A stretch of DNA of 64,000 nucleotides. Source: a virus. This document shows, one piece after another, positions 51,980-58,697 of the stretch (its first letter is position 1; the number at the start of each line of letters is the position of its first letter). The notes beneath the pieces are model-generated. The model was not told the DNA's origin. It saw nothing but the letters and a program-made list of their open reading frames with translations, and searched no databases. Where the stretch lies: positions 87,370 to 151,369 of the IMG/VR virus record IMGVR_UViG_3300013093_000019; one strand, written 5' to 3'. A program made the translations under genes and the position numbers.

Positions 51980-53062
51980 TTAACTCTCCATTGCTGAGAT
52001 AATGTACTTGCCAAACTTCTCATGGAACTCATCAAAGCTCTTGAGCTTGCTAGCGTCAAACGGTAATTGATACTGTGTAAGAGCAACCTTAGCACCCATA
52101 ACTACCAACTCAGTTGGGAAATTATCCATCATAAAGCGGAAGAAACAATCTGCCATTTCGTTCCATTCTTTAACTTTCTTCTCATGCGCTGTTTGAAGTT
52201 CGTAGCACATACTGATTGTCAAAGAATACATAGCGGAAATTTCTTTAATTTCCAATTTCTTAATTTCGCCTTTGAGGATTGATTCTGGCTTAGGCATCTG
52301 TTTAGCAACCTTGCGGTGTGCCATAAACTTAACAGCCAACCCGTCACCGATAGCACCTGCAACCAAATCAGTCAATGTAGATTCTGGCAAGTCGTCATCG
52401 CCCAACAAGTCAGAAACAAATGACCAGCTACGTGGAGTAGCAAATGCACGGCTTGAGCTCTTTGGATCAAAGTCATACAAGTCTTGTTTAGCAAAACCCA
52501 AATAGCCTACAACCTGTTCATGGATCTTGTTAGCAACAGCCCATTCTTGCCAATCTGCATGATCGTGATGCAATTCCAAGTGCAAGAAGCGGTTAGCCAA
52601 CGGAGCAGGCATACGATATGTAACACCTTTATCACCTTCACGGTTACCAGCGGCTACAATGCTAACACCTTTGGGCAAAGTGTATGTACCTACACGACGA
52701 TTCAACACCAATTGGAAGGCCGCTGCTTGTGTAGCAGGAGCTGCTGAATTAAGTTCGTCTAGGAATAGAACTGCAGTACTGTTTGGATCTGTAGGCAACT
52801 CTGCTGGAGGTGCCCAAGTCATTGTCTTTGAATCTGAGTTGTAATATGGAATACCCTTAATGTCAGTAGGTTCCCACAAACTCAAACGAACGTCGATAAC
52901 TTCACGTCCTTGCTCATCGCCAAGTTGTTTGACGATATCTGATTTACCAATACCTGGAGGACCCCACATGAATACAGGACGTCCAACTTTCATACACTTA
53001 CGAATAGCTGCTTTGGCCTCGTTGGGTGTCTGTACACGATTGACACTAATGTCTTTTGCCAT
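51980..53062 (-). CDS. MoxR-type AAA+ ATPase
   Basis: A 360-residue ATPase. Walker A GPPGIGKSD (about 34-42), Walker B AVLFLDELNSA (about 92-102), sensor 1 SIVAAGNREGD (about 134-144), arginine-finger region APLANRFLHLEL (about 152-163) and a helical lid. MoxR ATPases act as chaperones that load or remodel target proteins together with VWA-domain partners; the VWA-metallopeptidase gene next in line is the natural partner. Its own promoter (53117-53145) and terminator (51957-51978) imply separate control. The target in phage infection is unknown. Confidence 0.9.
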   Translation of the reverse strand: MAKDISVNRVQTPNEAKAAIRKCMKVGRPVFMWGPPGIGKSDIVKQLGDEQGREVIDVRLSLWEPTDIKGIPYYNSDSKTMTWAPPAELPTDPNSTAVLFLDELNSAAPATQAAAFQLVLNRRVGTYTLPKGVSIVAAGNREGDKGVTYRMPAPLANRFLHLELHHDHADWQEWAVANKIHEQVVGYLGFAKQDLYDFDPKSSSRAFATPRSWSFVSDLLGDDDLPESTLTDLVAGAIGDGLAVKFMAHRKVAKQMPKPESILKGEIKKLEIKEISAMYSLTISMCYELQTAHEKKVKEWNEMADCFFRFMMDNFPTELVVMGAKVALTQYQLPFDASKLKSFDEFHEKFGKYIISAMES

Positions 53063-53116
53063 TTAACTTACCTTTCTATGTAAAACTATGGTGGGTTTGT
53101 AACGCTCTATGTATAT

Positions 53117-53145
53117 ATTATAGCGTCATTAATCTAAAAGGTCAA
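53117..53145 (-). promoter_or_regulatory. Sigma70-type promoter before the MoxR gene
   Basis: Minus strand: TTGACC (53140-53145), 17-base spacer, TATAAT (53117-53122), with the leader continuing ATATACATA as at the VWA promoter. About 54 bases before the ATG. Confidence 0.75.
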
Positions 53146-53552
53146 GCACTGGTTTGCCCAGAATCTTCTTTTTGGGCTTCTTGAGACATGACCTTTGCAA
53201 GGCCAAATTTTTGGACATCGCCGCTAAACAGTACTAGTTGTACGGCCGTTTTTTCTTTAAAAACAATTATGGACGTTTTGGTTATATAATATGGACCATC
53301 TATAAAGCGATCTAACCAAATTGTAACTTTATTTGTAAGGGTCATTTCTTTTGGAAAGTCAATCTCATAACTTTTCATATCCATTTTTTCTGTGAATATG
53401 GACAGCCCTTCGTCAGTCAAACGATTACCACCTATTTCTTTCTTCCTTGGGTTTTGCCATATCAGTACATGATTTTTTTCTAGGGTAGTAGCGTCTGTAG
53501 GCCAACCTAGATGATTACTGATAATTTTGGTTAAATGTCGCTTAACATCCAT
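53142..53552 (-). CDS. Conserved phage protein, function unknown
   Basis: A 136-residue protein. N-terminal MDVKRHLTKIISNHLGWPTD, a central RLTDEGLSIFTEKM, then a beta-rich region with FPKEMTLTNKVTIWLDRFID (about 66-85) and PYYITKTSIIVFKEKTAVQL (about 87-106). The spacing YEIDFP...WLDRFIDGPYYI is reminiscent of small phage proteins seen beside replication genes, but I cannot name a family. Its start overlaps the previous stop (TAATG). Confidence 0.65.
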   Translation of the reverse strand: MDVKRHLTKIISNHLGWPTDATTLEKNHVLIWQNPRKKEIGGNRLTDEGLSIFTEKMDMKSYEIDFPKEMTLTNKVTIWLDRFIDGPYYITKTSIIVFKEKTAVQLVLFSGDVQKFGLAKVMSQEAQKEDSGQTSA

Positions 53553-53836
53553 TACTCTAAGCGTTCGCCTGTTGTAAGTTTATATACTGAAAAGTCGGTG
53601 CTATTGAACAATTTGTTTAATTTTTCTGCTAAATTAATGGCATGACCGCTATTAGAAAAACTAACTTTTTTATATTTTGGTCCTAGCTGTTGGGCAATTA
53701 TACTGGTAGTTTTTAGGTTCACGGGCTTGTCTTTATAAAACACCGCCCAGATGGCTTCGGCTTCTAAAACTTGTTCAGTTTTATAGGTCTTTTTATTTGT
53801 TAATTCTAACAGTACGTTTGGCTTTGGTCGACTCAT
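53552..53836 (-). CDS. Small conserved protein, function unknown
   Basis: A 94-residue mixed alpha/beta protein with WAVFYKDKPVNLKTTSIIAQ (about 30-49) and a C-terminal NSTDFSVYKLTTGE. Not recognised. The notable point is its leader: a perfect 10-bp inverted repeat directly before the ATG, with the ribosome site at the loop edge. Coupled downstream to the 136-residue gene. Confidence 0.65.
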   Translation of the reverse strand: MSRPKPNVLLELTNKKTYKTEQVLEAEAIWAVFYKDKPVNLKTTSIIAQQLGPKYKKVSFSNSGHAINLAEKLNKLFNSTDFSVYKLTTGERLE

Positions 53837-53837
53837 T

Positions 53838-53866
53838 ATGCGTATATCCTACAAATATATACGCAT
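53838..53866 (-). promoter_or_regulatory. Ten-base-pair hairpin at the ribosome site of the 94-residue gene
   Basis: Minus strand: ATGCGTATAT, 9-base loop ATTTGTAGG, ATATACGCAT, one base, then ATG. The TAGGA ribosome site spans the loop end and first stem base. CTAAATA (53866-53872), a late-type core, touches the upstream arm. The same layout occurs at gp6. Confidence 0.55.
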
Positions 53867-53880
53867 ATTTAGTTGATATA

Positions 53881-54105
53881 TTACAAACTTCCACCGTCCA
53901 TTTGTACTGTAATAGCTGCAGATTGCTGTGAATTCATAGCAATAGCGTCTAATTCACCTGCTAAACGTGTCATAACAGTGGCTAGACTATCAGCTAACAT
54001 ATCAGCATCATCTATAGGCAAATTCACAGTCTTTTGACCGCTTTTTCGTGCGATTCTAGCACGTTCTAAGAAGTTTTCAATAGGTATTGTGTTGAGTGCT
54101 TTCAT
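53881..54105 (-). CDS. Small helical protein, function unknown
   Basis: A 74-residue protein with ENFLERARIARKSGQKTVNL (about 10-29), an acidic turn PIDDADMLADSLATVMTRLA (about 30-49) and a polar end. The pattern suggests a small helical adaptor, but no family is recognised. The ATG overlaps the preceding stop by one base (TAATG), so it is coupled to the 158-residue gene. Confidence 0.65.
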   Translation of the reverse strand: MKALNTIPIENFLERARIARKSGQKTVNLPIDDADMLADSLATVMTRLAGELDAIAMNSQQSAAITVQMDGGSL

Positions 54106-54581
54106 TATGTGTCCTTGGATACTGTATTTAAAATTGTACGCATTTCTAATTCAGTTTTAAAAGGACCCTTAAACGGATAACGTTCTAAAGTAATTAGTTT
54201 TGGACAGAAACTTTTAACCCAACCTTTGCGGAAACGGATCACATAGTAGCCTGCACAATACAGACTTTTACTTTTATTGCTTTTAGCATAGATAGGCAGT
54301 TTCTTTTGGACATTCCACAGTGGACCAAACGCACGACCATTAACTGGATATCCATAAATTTCATCCGGCTTTTCTGCTGTCTTTTCTTTTTTGATTATGG
54401 CAGCATCTAGTGTAATTCCAAATCGTTCTTTAATTTCAGCAAGGTCGTGAAATTCCATTTTCTGCCCTTTGCAAAGAACAGAATATCCTTTCTTCTCTTT
54501 AGTTAAGGTAGCGACTTTCTCACCATCTGCTTCTAAAATCCAAAACTTATTTGGTACTAAAACTTTTGCGACTGTGATCAT
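54105..54581 (-). CDS. Conserved T4-like phage protein, function unknown
   Basis: A 158-residue basic protein. The N-terminal beta region is MITVAKVLVPNKFWILEADG with EKVATLTKEKKGY. The middle has EIYGYPVNGRAFGPLWNVQK (about 74-93), and the C-terminus SLYCAGYYVIRFRKGWVKSF and then ERYPFKGPFKTELEM. Such Tyr-rich proteins lie beside the RNase H gene in other aquatic T4-like phages, which suggests an association with replication. No catalytic motif is visible. Start overlaps the RNase H stop (ATGA). Confidence 0.68.
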   Translation of the reverse strand: MITVAKVLVPNKFWILEADGEKVATLTKEKKGYSVLCKGQKMEFHDLAEIKERFGITLDAAIIKKEKTAEKPDEIYGYPVNGRAFGPLWNVQKKLPIYAKSNKSKSLYCAGYYVIRFRKGWVKSFCPKLITLERYPFKGPFKTELEMRTILNTVSKDT

Positions 54582-55564
54582 TGATTATACCTCATGTTAA
54601 ACGGATCTACATAACTTGTAATCTGCTCGCCCACTTTTGCTAAATCGTATGCTCCGCAAAACTTCATAAGTCTAATTCCAACTTGCGGAATATTTTTATC
54701 TGCTTCGACAGCTTCATTAATTGTTTGGCTGATAAGTTGTTTAATATTATCAGGCTGTGCTGTTAGGTCACACAAAGTGACATTACGGTTGTAATCATCT
54801 AGCACACGATGTTCTACACCTTCGTGATCAGTCCAACGCTGCAGCATGAGATTGTTCCAACTATAACCTTTTGAGTTACGATCACCAAATGCTTCTAAAA
54901 GACCAACTTTGTTTTTAGTGCCTTTAGTACGCACACCTGGATATGCACTAAACACGTTATCGCTAGTGTCGCCACGCATACATTTTTCAAACAGCAACCA
55001 TTCTGGATCTGGAGCAGGTTTTACTTCTCCAGTTTTCTTATCTTTAACAGGTTTACCTTTTTCGTCAAAGTATCCTTCGTGTGTTATTGTAACCTGCGTA
55101 ACACCGTTATACTGTTTTACGTTGGGAGCAATAAGTTGTGCGAAGTCGCCGTCTGTTGAAATAATAACATGATTGTCATTTGGATGTGCGGCAATCCAAC
55201 CTGCGATCAAATCATCTGCTTCTAACTGAGGATGCTGTAATACAGTACAGTTAGTTTTTTCAGTAACAAATGTTTTGAAGTCATCAAAAGTTTCCCAGAA
55301 TACTTTATCTTCTTCTGCATCTTTTGGACTCATCGCATCACGTGTTTCTTGTCTATTACGCTTGTACGGCGCATAGTGGTCCTTACGCCAGCTACGACCT
55401 TCTAGGCAGAATATGACATGTTTCCCATCAAAGTCTTTCCACGCTTTACGCACAGAGTTTAAAATGACGTGCAAGCTCATTCCTACTTTTTCAGAAATGT
55501 CTCCACGTACTACATGTCTTGCACGGAAAAATGTATTTGCCGTGTCTACCAAAATATATGTCAT
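54578..55564 (-). CDS. rnh: 5'-3' exonuclease / RNase H (T4 rnh-type flap nuclease)
   Basis: A 328-residue FEN-family nuclease that removes RNA primers from lagging-strand fragments. Acidic metal-site motifs: LVDTANTFFRAR (about 4-15), EGRSWRKDHYAPYKRNR (about 55-71, basic arch), LEADDLIAGW (about 114-123), ISTDGDFAQL (about 136-145) and MRGDTSDNV (about 190-198), followed by a helix-hairpin-helix-like region. T4 RNase H is 305 residues. The start follows a one-base overlap with the upstream gene's stop. Confidence 0.92.
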   Translation of the reverse strand: MTYILVDTANTFFRARHVVRGDISEKVGMSLHVILNSVRKAWKDFDGKHVIFCLEGRSWRKDHYAPYKRNRQETRDAMSPKDAEEDKVFWETFDDFKTFVTEKTNCTVLQHPQLEADDLIAGWIAAHPNDNHVIISTDGDFAQLIAPNVKQYNGVTQVTITHEGYFDEKGKPVKDKKTGEVKPAPDPEWLLFEKCMRGDTSDNVFSAYPGVRTKGTKNKVGLLEAFGDRNSKGYSWNNLMLQRWTDHEGVEHRVLDDYNRNVTLCDLTAQPDNIKQLISQTINEAVEADKNIPQVGIRLMKFCGAYDLAKVGEQITSYVDPFNMRYNQ

Positions 55565-55941
55565 TAACTTATCTCAACCTTTCCATCTTCACGTAACGCA
55601 CGAGTAACAAATCCGCTACCTCTACGTTCCATATTAATATCATCTTCTGCACCAATTTCACGGCACAGGTCTTGGAACCATTGGTCTACAATTTCTTCTT
55701 CAGTAGTACCTCTGTAACCGTTCTTAGTTAACATTAACACAAAGTACTCGTTCCAGTCAAGTTCAAAAAATCCATTACGTGGATTCTCTGGATTGACGTG
55801 AGTATCTAATACAGATACCCAGGGTTCTTTTTTAAGAGTAGCCGCTGTTTTTGCATCTGCGGGCTCATTTTTAACTAAGTATTTCTTCGCTTCCTTTTTG
55901 ACTTTTCTTTCATCAAAAAACTTTTTAATTTTATCAAACAT
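55564..55941 (-). CDS. Conserved T4-like phage protein, function unknown
   Basis: 125 residues. A basic helical N-terminus (KIKKFFDERKVKKEAKKYLV) precedes a conserved block PWVSVLDTHVNPENPRNGFF (about 40-59) and ELDWNEYFV, then EEEIVDQWFQDLCREI (about 80-95). This PWVxVxxxHVNPxNPxxGFFELDWNxxF pattern recurs in T4-like phages. No function known to me. One-base overlap with RNase H. Confidence 0.7.
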   Translation of the reverse strand: MFDKIKKFFDERKVKKEAKKYLVKNEPADAKTAATLKKEPWVSVLDTHVNPENPRNGFFELDWNEYFVLMLTKNGYRGTTEEEIVDQWFQDLCREIGAEDDINMERRGSGFVTRALREDGKVEIS

Positions 55942-55942
55942 A

Positions 55943-56230
55943 TTATGTCCTTGTTAATTGCCACTTAATGAATTCGTACTTATCAATCCAATAATGTTCT
56001 ACTATAGGCTCGCCTGGACCAGTGATCCAACGCTCACCATGATATGCACGTTTACCCCATAACGGTTTACCTGATATATAGCATTTTCTTGGAGTCCAGC
56101 ATAGTTTAACTTTCCAATATTGTGCCCTACCTAGTCCGTAATCTTCAGAAGGTGGACTTGCTTGTACTTCACTATCGTCCCAACGACTATTTGCCATAGC
56201 TTTCTTTCCGTAGTATCCGTGACCCATCAT
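55943..56230 (-). CDS. Small Trp/Tyr-rich protein, function unknown
   Basis: A 95-residue basic protein with WKVKLCWTPRKCYISGKPLW (about 39-58), two Cys and many aromatic residues, ending KYEFIKWQLTRT. The first of two adjacent ATGs overlaps the previous TGA (ATGATG). Homologues in T4-like phages share a W...(R/K)(K/R)CY(I/L)SGKxLWGKxAYxGxRxI pattern, but no role is assigned. Confidence 0.68.
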   Translation of the reverse strand: MMGHGYYGKKAMANSRWDDSEVQASPPSEDYGLGRAQYWKVKLCWTPRKCYISGKPLWGKRAYHGERWITGPGEPIVEHYWIDKYEFIKWQLTRT

Positions 56231-56472
56231 ACTTCCTTATATCCTGGATTAGGTACGGTTAATTCAAAAATATGATATAATGATTTTGACGAACTAGGTG
56301 TGCTTTCTTCTCTAAGCACTTCCATAGTACGTTGATGTTCTGCTTCTTTAAGAGTATAAAAGAATCCAGAACCAAGTGCCGCACTATTTGTTCCAATCGT
56401 ACAGAACGCTAGCCCTGTTTGTTTTACTAGTACAAACACTTCTATAGTTTTAGGTGCGGCAATTGATTCCAT
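56227..56472 (-). CDS. Small protein, function unknown
   Basis: An 81-residue protein, beta-rich at the N-terminus (TIEVFVLVKQTGLAFCTIGT), followed by a helix with FYTLKEAEHQRTMEVLREES (about 39-58) and YHIFELTVPNP near the end. It looks like a compact alpha/beta fold without catalytic residues that I can identify. One-base overlap with the DUF2061 gene (TAATG), ATGA overlap with the next. Confidence 0.65.
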   Translation of the reverse strand: MESIAAPKTIEVFVLVKQTGLAFCTIGTNSAALGSGFFYTLKEAEHQRTMEVLREESTPSSSKSLYHIFELTVPNPGYKEV

Positions 56473-56645
56473 TAGTTACCCCACTTGATCTTTAGCCAAA
56501 TGCGTTCGTGTATATAATGCACGGCTGTTAAAATGATATGAATAATAACAGCATCGCTTAACCCAGTCCACAGAGCTGTAATAAGCAAAGCAATGATACG
56601 ATATGTTAACGCACGGATTACAGTTCTTTTATGTAGTTCGGCCAT
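56472..56645 (-). CDS. DUF2061-type small membrane protein
   Basis: 57 residues from the ATG at 56643-56645, which overlaps the queE stop as TAATG; a GTG 12 bases upstream is the alternative. HKRTVIRALTYRIIALLITA (about 4-23) is followed by a hydrophobic segment and HYIHERIWLKIKWG, matching the RxxxKxxxWRxxAxxxTxxxxW ... YYxHERxWxxxxWG pattern of DUF2061 inner-membrane proteins. Two short hydrophobic stretches are present. Biological role unknown; DUF2061 genes often accompany metabolic genes in phages. Confidence 0.75.
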   Translation of the reverse strand: MAELHKRTVIRALTYRIIALLITALWTGLSDAVIIHIILTAVHYIHERIWLKIKWGN

Positions 56646-57505
56646 TAAGTACCCCACTCGTTTTTAAATAGCGGAACTTGTAAACGATCGCTATAGCGTA
56701 AACCATGTTTCATAGCCATTAGTGCCACTGATTTATTATTCAAAGCATATACACTTTCAACGCCACCAACTGGCATTAAGTAAACATGTCCTTTAAATCC
56801 AGCGGCGCGATATGCACCAATAGCACATTCTGCATCAGCAAAGTCTTGTTCTGTAGCAATGACAAATTTCAAGTATGCTGTACCAACTTCTTCATATTCG
56901 CATACGACTTCTGGCTTGATAGCATCTTCCCACTTTTCGCCACTGCAAGGAAGTTTAGCACTTACACTAAATGTAATCTCCCCACAATCACCATGTGGAA
57001 ATTGTCGTTGATTCCAGGTTTTTAAATATTCTTTAAACTCTTGTGTAAGTTTCTGAGTACCATTTGTTTCAAAAGTAATTTCTTTCAATCCAGACATTTT
57101 AGGATTGTCAAGTAAATCTGGATAAGCACGTTGCCAACCTAACAGGGGTTCACCACCTGTGATGACTAAATGTTCATCTAGCCATTCATTATGCGGAAGG
57201 ATTTCCATAATGCGATCTGCGATTGCATCACTTGTTAGCATGGGACTTAGATCTTTAAAATCAGGATGCCATGATGCATAACTATCACAACCAGTTGATA
57301 CTAACGGTAGTTCTTCGTATTTTGTAAAATGCTGTTTTACTTCCGCAATTTCATCTGCTTCTGTACTCAGCTCACCACGTGGCATGCCAAAACCCGCACA
57401 TTTAAAGTTACAACCAAATGTACGTAAAAAGACACTTGGCACGCCCATATAGCGGCCTTCACCTTGTATGCTGTAAAACAACTCTGCGATTTTAATCTTA
57501 CTCAA
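56645..57505 (-). CDS. queE: QueE-like 7-carboxy-7-deazaguanine synthase (radical SAM)
   Basis: 286 residues if started at TTG 57503-57505, which places MSKIKIAELFYSIQGEG at the usual N-terminus of the family; GTG 57577 and ATG 57553 are in-frame alternatives inside the preceding gene. QueE converts carboxytetrahydropterin to 7-carboxy-7-deazaguanine, the third step of queuosine or 7-deazaguanine synthesis. Cluster cysteines are C32-x3-C36 and, after a 36-residue insertion, C73-D-S, instead of the compact CxxxCxxC. Further motifs: VITGGEPLLGW (about 120), EITFETNGTQKL (about 147) and LMPVGG (about 250). FolE lies 5 kb upstream; QueD and QueC are not in the window. Confidence 0.82.
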   Translation of the reverse strand: MSKIKIAELFYSIQGEGRYMGVPSVFLRTFGCNFKCAGFGMPRGELSTEADEIAEVKQHFTKYEELPLVSTGCDSYASWHPDFKDLSPMLTSDAIADRIMEILPHNEWLDEHLVITGGEPLLGWQRAYPDLLDNPKMSGLKEITFETNGTQKLTQEFKEYLKTWNQRQFPHGDCGEITFSVSAKLPCSGEKWEDAIKPEVVCEYEEVGTAYLKFVIATEQDFADAECAIGAYRAAGFKGHVYLMPVGGVESVYALNNKSVALMAMKHGLRYSDRLQVPLFKNEWGT

Positions 57506-57668
57506 TTTCTCCGCCTTCGCTTTCAACGCTGTTTTCTTGCAACCATTTGGCATGGGCTTCTTGATACTGTTCTTCACTTAGGCCATGCCATCCGCAACAA
57601 TTACCAGTCGGACTACGACCACACCCACAGGTACCAATTTTACCGTTTGGATTAGCTCTTACTTGCAT
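57498..57668 (-). CDS. CDGSH-like small iron-sulfur-type protein
   Basis: 56 residues from ATG 57666-57668 (GAGGG about 10 bases upstream). The motif CGCGRSPTGNCCGWHG (about 14-29) has the C-x-C-x2-S-...-C-x-G-x-H order of CDGSH [2Fe-2S] proteins, with one residue fewer in the middle and Cys for Asp. The rest is an acidic helix, LSEEQYQEAHAKWLQENSVE. It overlaps the upstream gene by 17 bases and queE by a few. Iron-sulfur binding is inferred from the motif only; zinc is possible. Confidence 0.65.
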   Translation of the reverse strand: MQVRANPNGKIGTCGCGRSPTGNCCGWHGLSEEQYQEAHAKWLQENSVESEGGEIE

Positions 57669-57888
57669 TTTGTAAACCCTCACATAATTTAGAAATTTCA
57701 TCTGCTGTCATGAAGAAATTATAAGTTTGAGTACCTATAATTTCGCCATCTGAGTCTTTAGATTCTTGGATAAAATCTAAACTGTATAATCCTTTTGGAC
57801 TGGCTACTTCCCAAGCCTGTACACGCATACGGAAACCAGGATTATCTTTAACTAAAAATTCATTTACTTTAATCGATTCATGAAACAT
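57652..57888 (-). CDS. Small conserved protein, function unknown
   Basis: 78 residues from the second of two adjacent ATGs (57886-57888), chosen because AAGGAG then has normal 6-base spacing; starting at 57891 would add one Met. Beta-rich middle (FRMRVQAWEVASPKGLYSLD) and a C-terminal helix TADEISKLCEGLQNA. Not recognised as a family. Overlaps the preceding gene by about 10 bases. Confidence 0.65.
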   Translation of the reverse strand: MFHESIKVNEFLVKDNPGFRMRVQAWEVASPKGLYSLDFIQESKDSDGEIIGTQTYNFFMTADEISKLCEGLQNASKS

Positions 57889-58300
57889 CATCTTCTCCTT
57901 TTAATGCACTCATAATGACACGTCTTTCTTTATTATACACATGTTTGCGTAGAAAGTCAAGAAATTCATTATGTTCCATAGTTTCAGCTTTATTTAGAAT
58001 ATTTTGGCAGGCCCGCAAATAATATCTACGTCTAGCAGCTTTGGTAACACCTTTCATATCTTCCACTTTGAATTGGAAAGTACGCACTAATGCATCAGCG
58101 GCTTCGCTAGGTTTACCGTGCCATTCCACATCACCATCGTTAGTAATGATTAATGTAGGTTTACTATCTTTATTGTGAAATGTGATAGAGTTGTTTGGAA
58201 ACGCCCATTGTGGTACAGTAGAGTACAGTCCTGTTCCTGCTGTCAATACCTGCCCAGGTTGACCGACTGTTAGCAAAGGCAAAGAAAACGTTGGTTTAAT
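57878..58300 (-). CDS. Conserved phage protein with fibre-like N-terminus; start uncertain
   Basis: About 140 residues. The readable part begins PTFSLPLLTVGQPGQVLTAG, reminiscent of fibre shaft repeats. It continues with ITFHNKDSKPTLIITNDGDV, EWHGKPSEAADALVRTFQFK and VEDMKGVTKAARRRYYLRAC, then a C-terminal helical region (NILNKAETMEHNEFLDFLRK). No ATG lies near the expected start. An ATT at 58298-58300 overlaps the HIT stop, a TTG is at 58282, and the nearest ATG (58375) would overlap the HIT gene by 80 bases. The basic helical half looks unlike a fibre, so the function is open. Confidence 0.6.
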   Translation of the reverse strand: MKPTFSLPLLTVGQPGQVLTAGTGLYSTVPQWAFPNNSITFHNKDSKPTLIITNDGDVEWHGKPSEAADALVRTFQFKVEDMKGVTKAARRRYYLRACQNILNKAETMEHNEFLDFLRKHVYNKERRVIMSALKGEDDVS

Positions 58301-58697
58301 CTGCTCGAAAGTTCGGCGAGCGATAGTTGCCTTTGCCTGGCATTGTGTTCCTAACACCGCCAACCGGATCTTCGACATCGCCCGTTCTGCGTGGGATAAG
58401 ATGTATATGAGGCCAGTTGACAGTTTGACCTGCAGCTTTGCCATAGTTAAGTCCCACATTGAAACCGTCCCATTCTCCGGCTTCCACCATTCCTTTACCA
58501 TATCTAACTGCATCTTCAAACGCATCACTTAAAACTCCTAAGGTGTTATATTTAGGCACATACAATAAATGCCCTGGCGTACAAGGATACTTGTCCGCAA
58601 AAACTTTTACATGATAGTCTTCGTTTACTAATTCAGTCCACGGTGCTTCGCTATCATCGATATCATCTGGGATACCTTTAAAAATATGATTATCCAT
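58296..58697 (-). CDS. HIT-family nucleotide hydrolase/transferase
   Basis: A 133-residue histidine-triad protein. PGHLLYVPK (about 42-50), FNVGLNYGKAAGQTVNWPHI (about 79-98) and the triad-like ending PHIHLIPR (about 96-103) match HIT proteins, which hydrolyse or transfer nucleoside phosphoramidates or dinucleotides. The triad is HIHLIP, where the third His is replaced, as in some phage members. A C-terminal extension RNTMPGKGNYR is also typical of phage versions. The start overlaps the kinase stop (ATGG within 8 bases). Confidence 0.82.
   Translation of the reverse strand: MDNHIFKGIPDDIDDSEAPWTELVNEDYHVKVFADKYPCTPGHLLYVPKYNTLGVLSDAFEDAVRYGKGMVEAGEWDGFNVGLNYGKAAGQTVNWPHIHLIPRRTGDVEDPVGGVRNTMPGKGNYRSPNFRAD

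Noticed and set aside
57506-57577. Longer N-terminus for QueE from GTG 57577 or ATG 57553
   Set aside because: The extra residues lie in another frame of the CDGSH-like gene and add a Lys-rich stretch not seen in the family; the TTG start gives the expected N-terminus.
58301-58528. 76-residue N-terminal extension of the gene ending at 57878
   Set aside because: It lies wholly in an alternative frame of the well-supported HIT gene and reads like an out-of-frame shadow.
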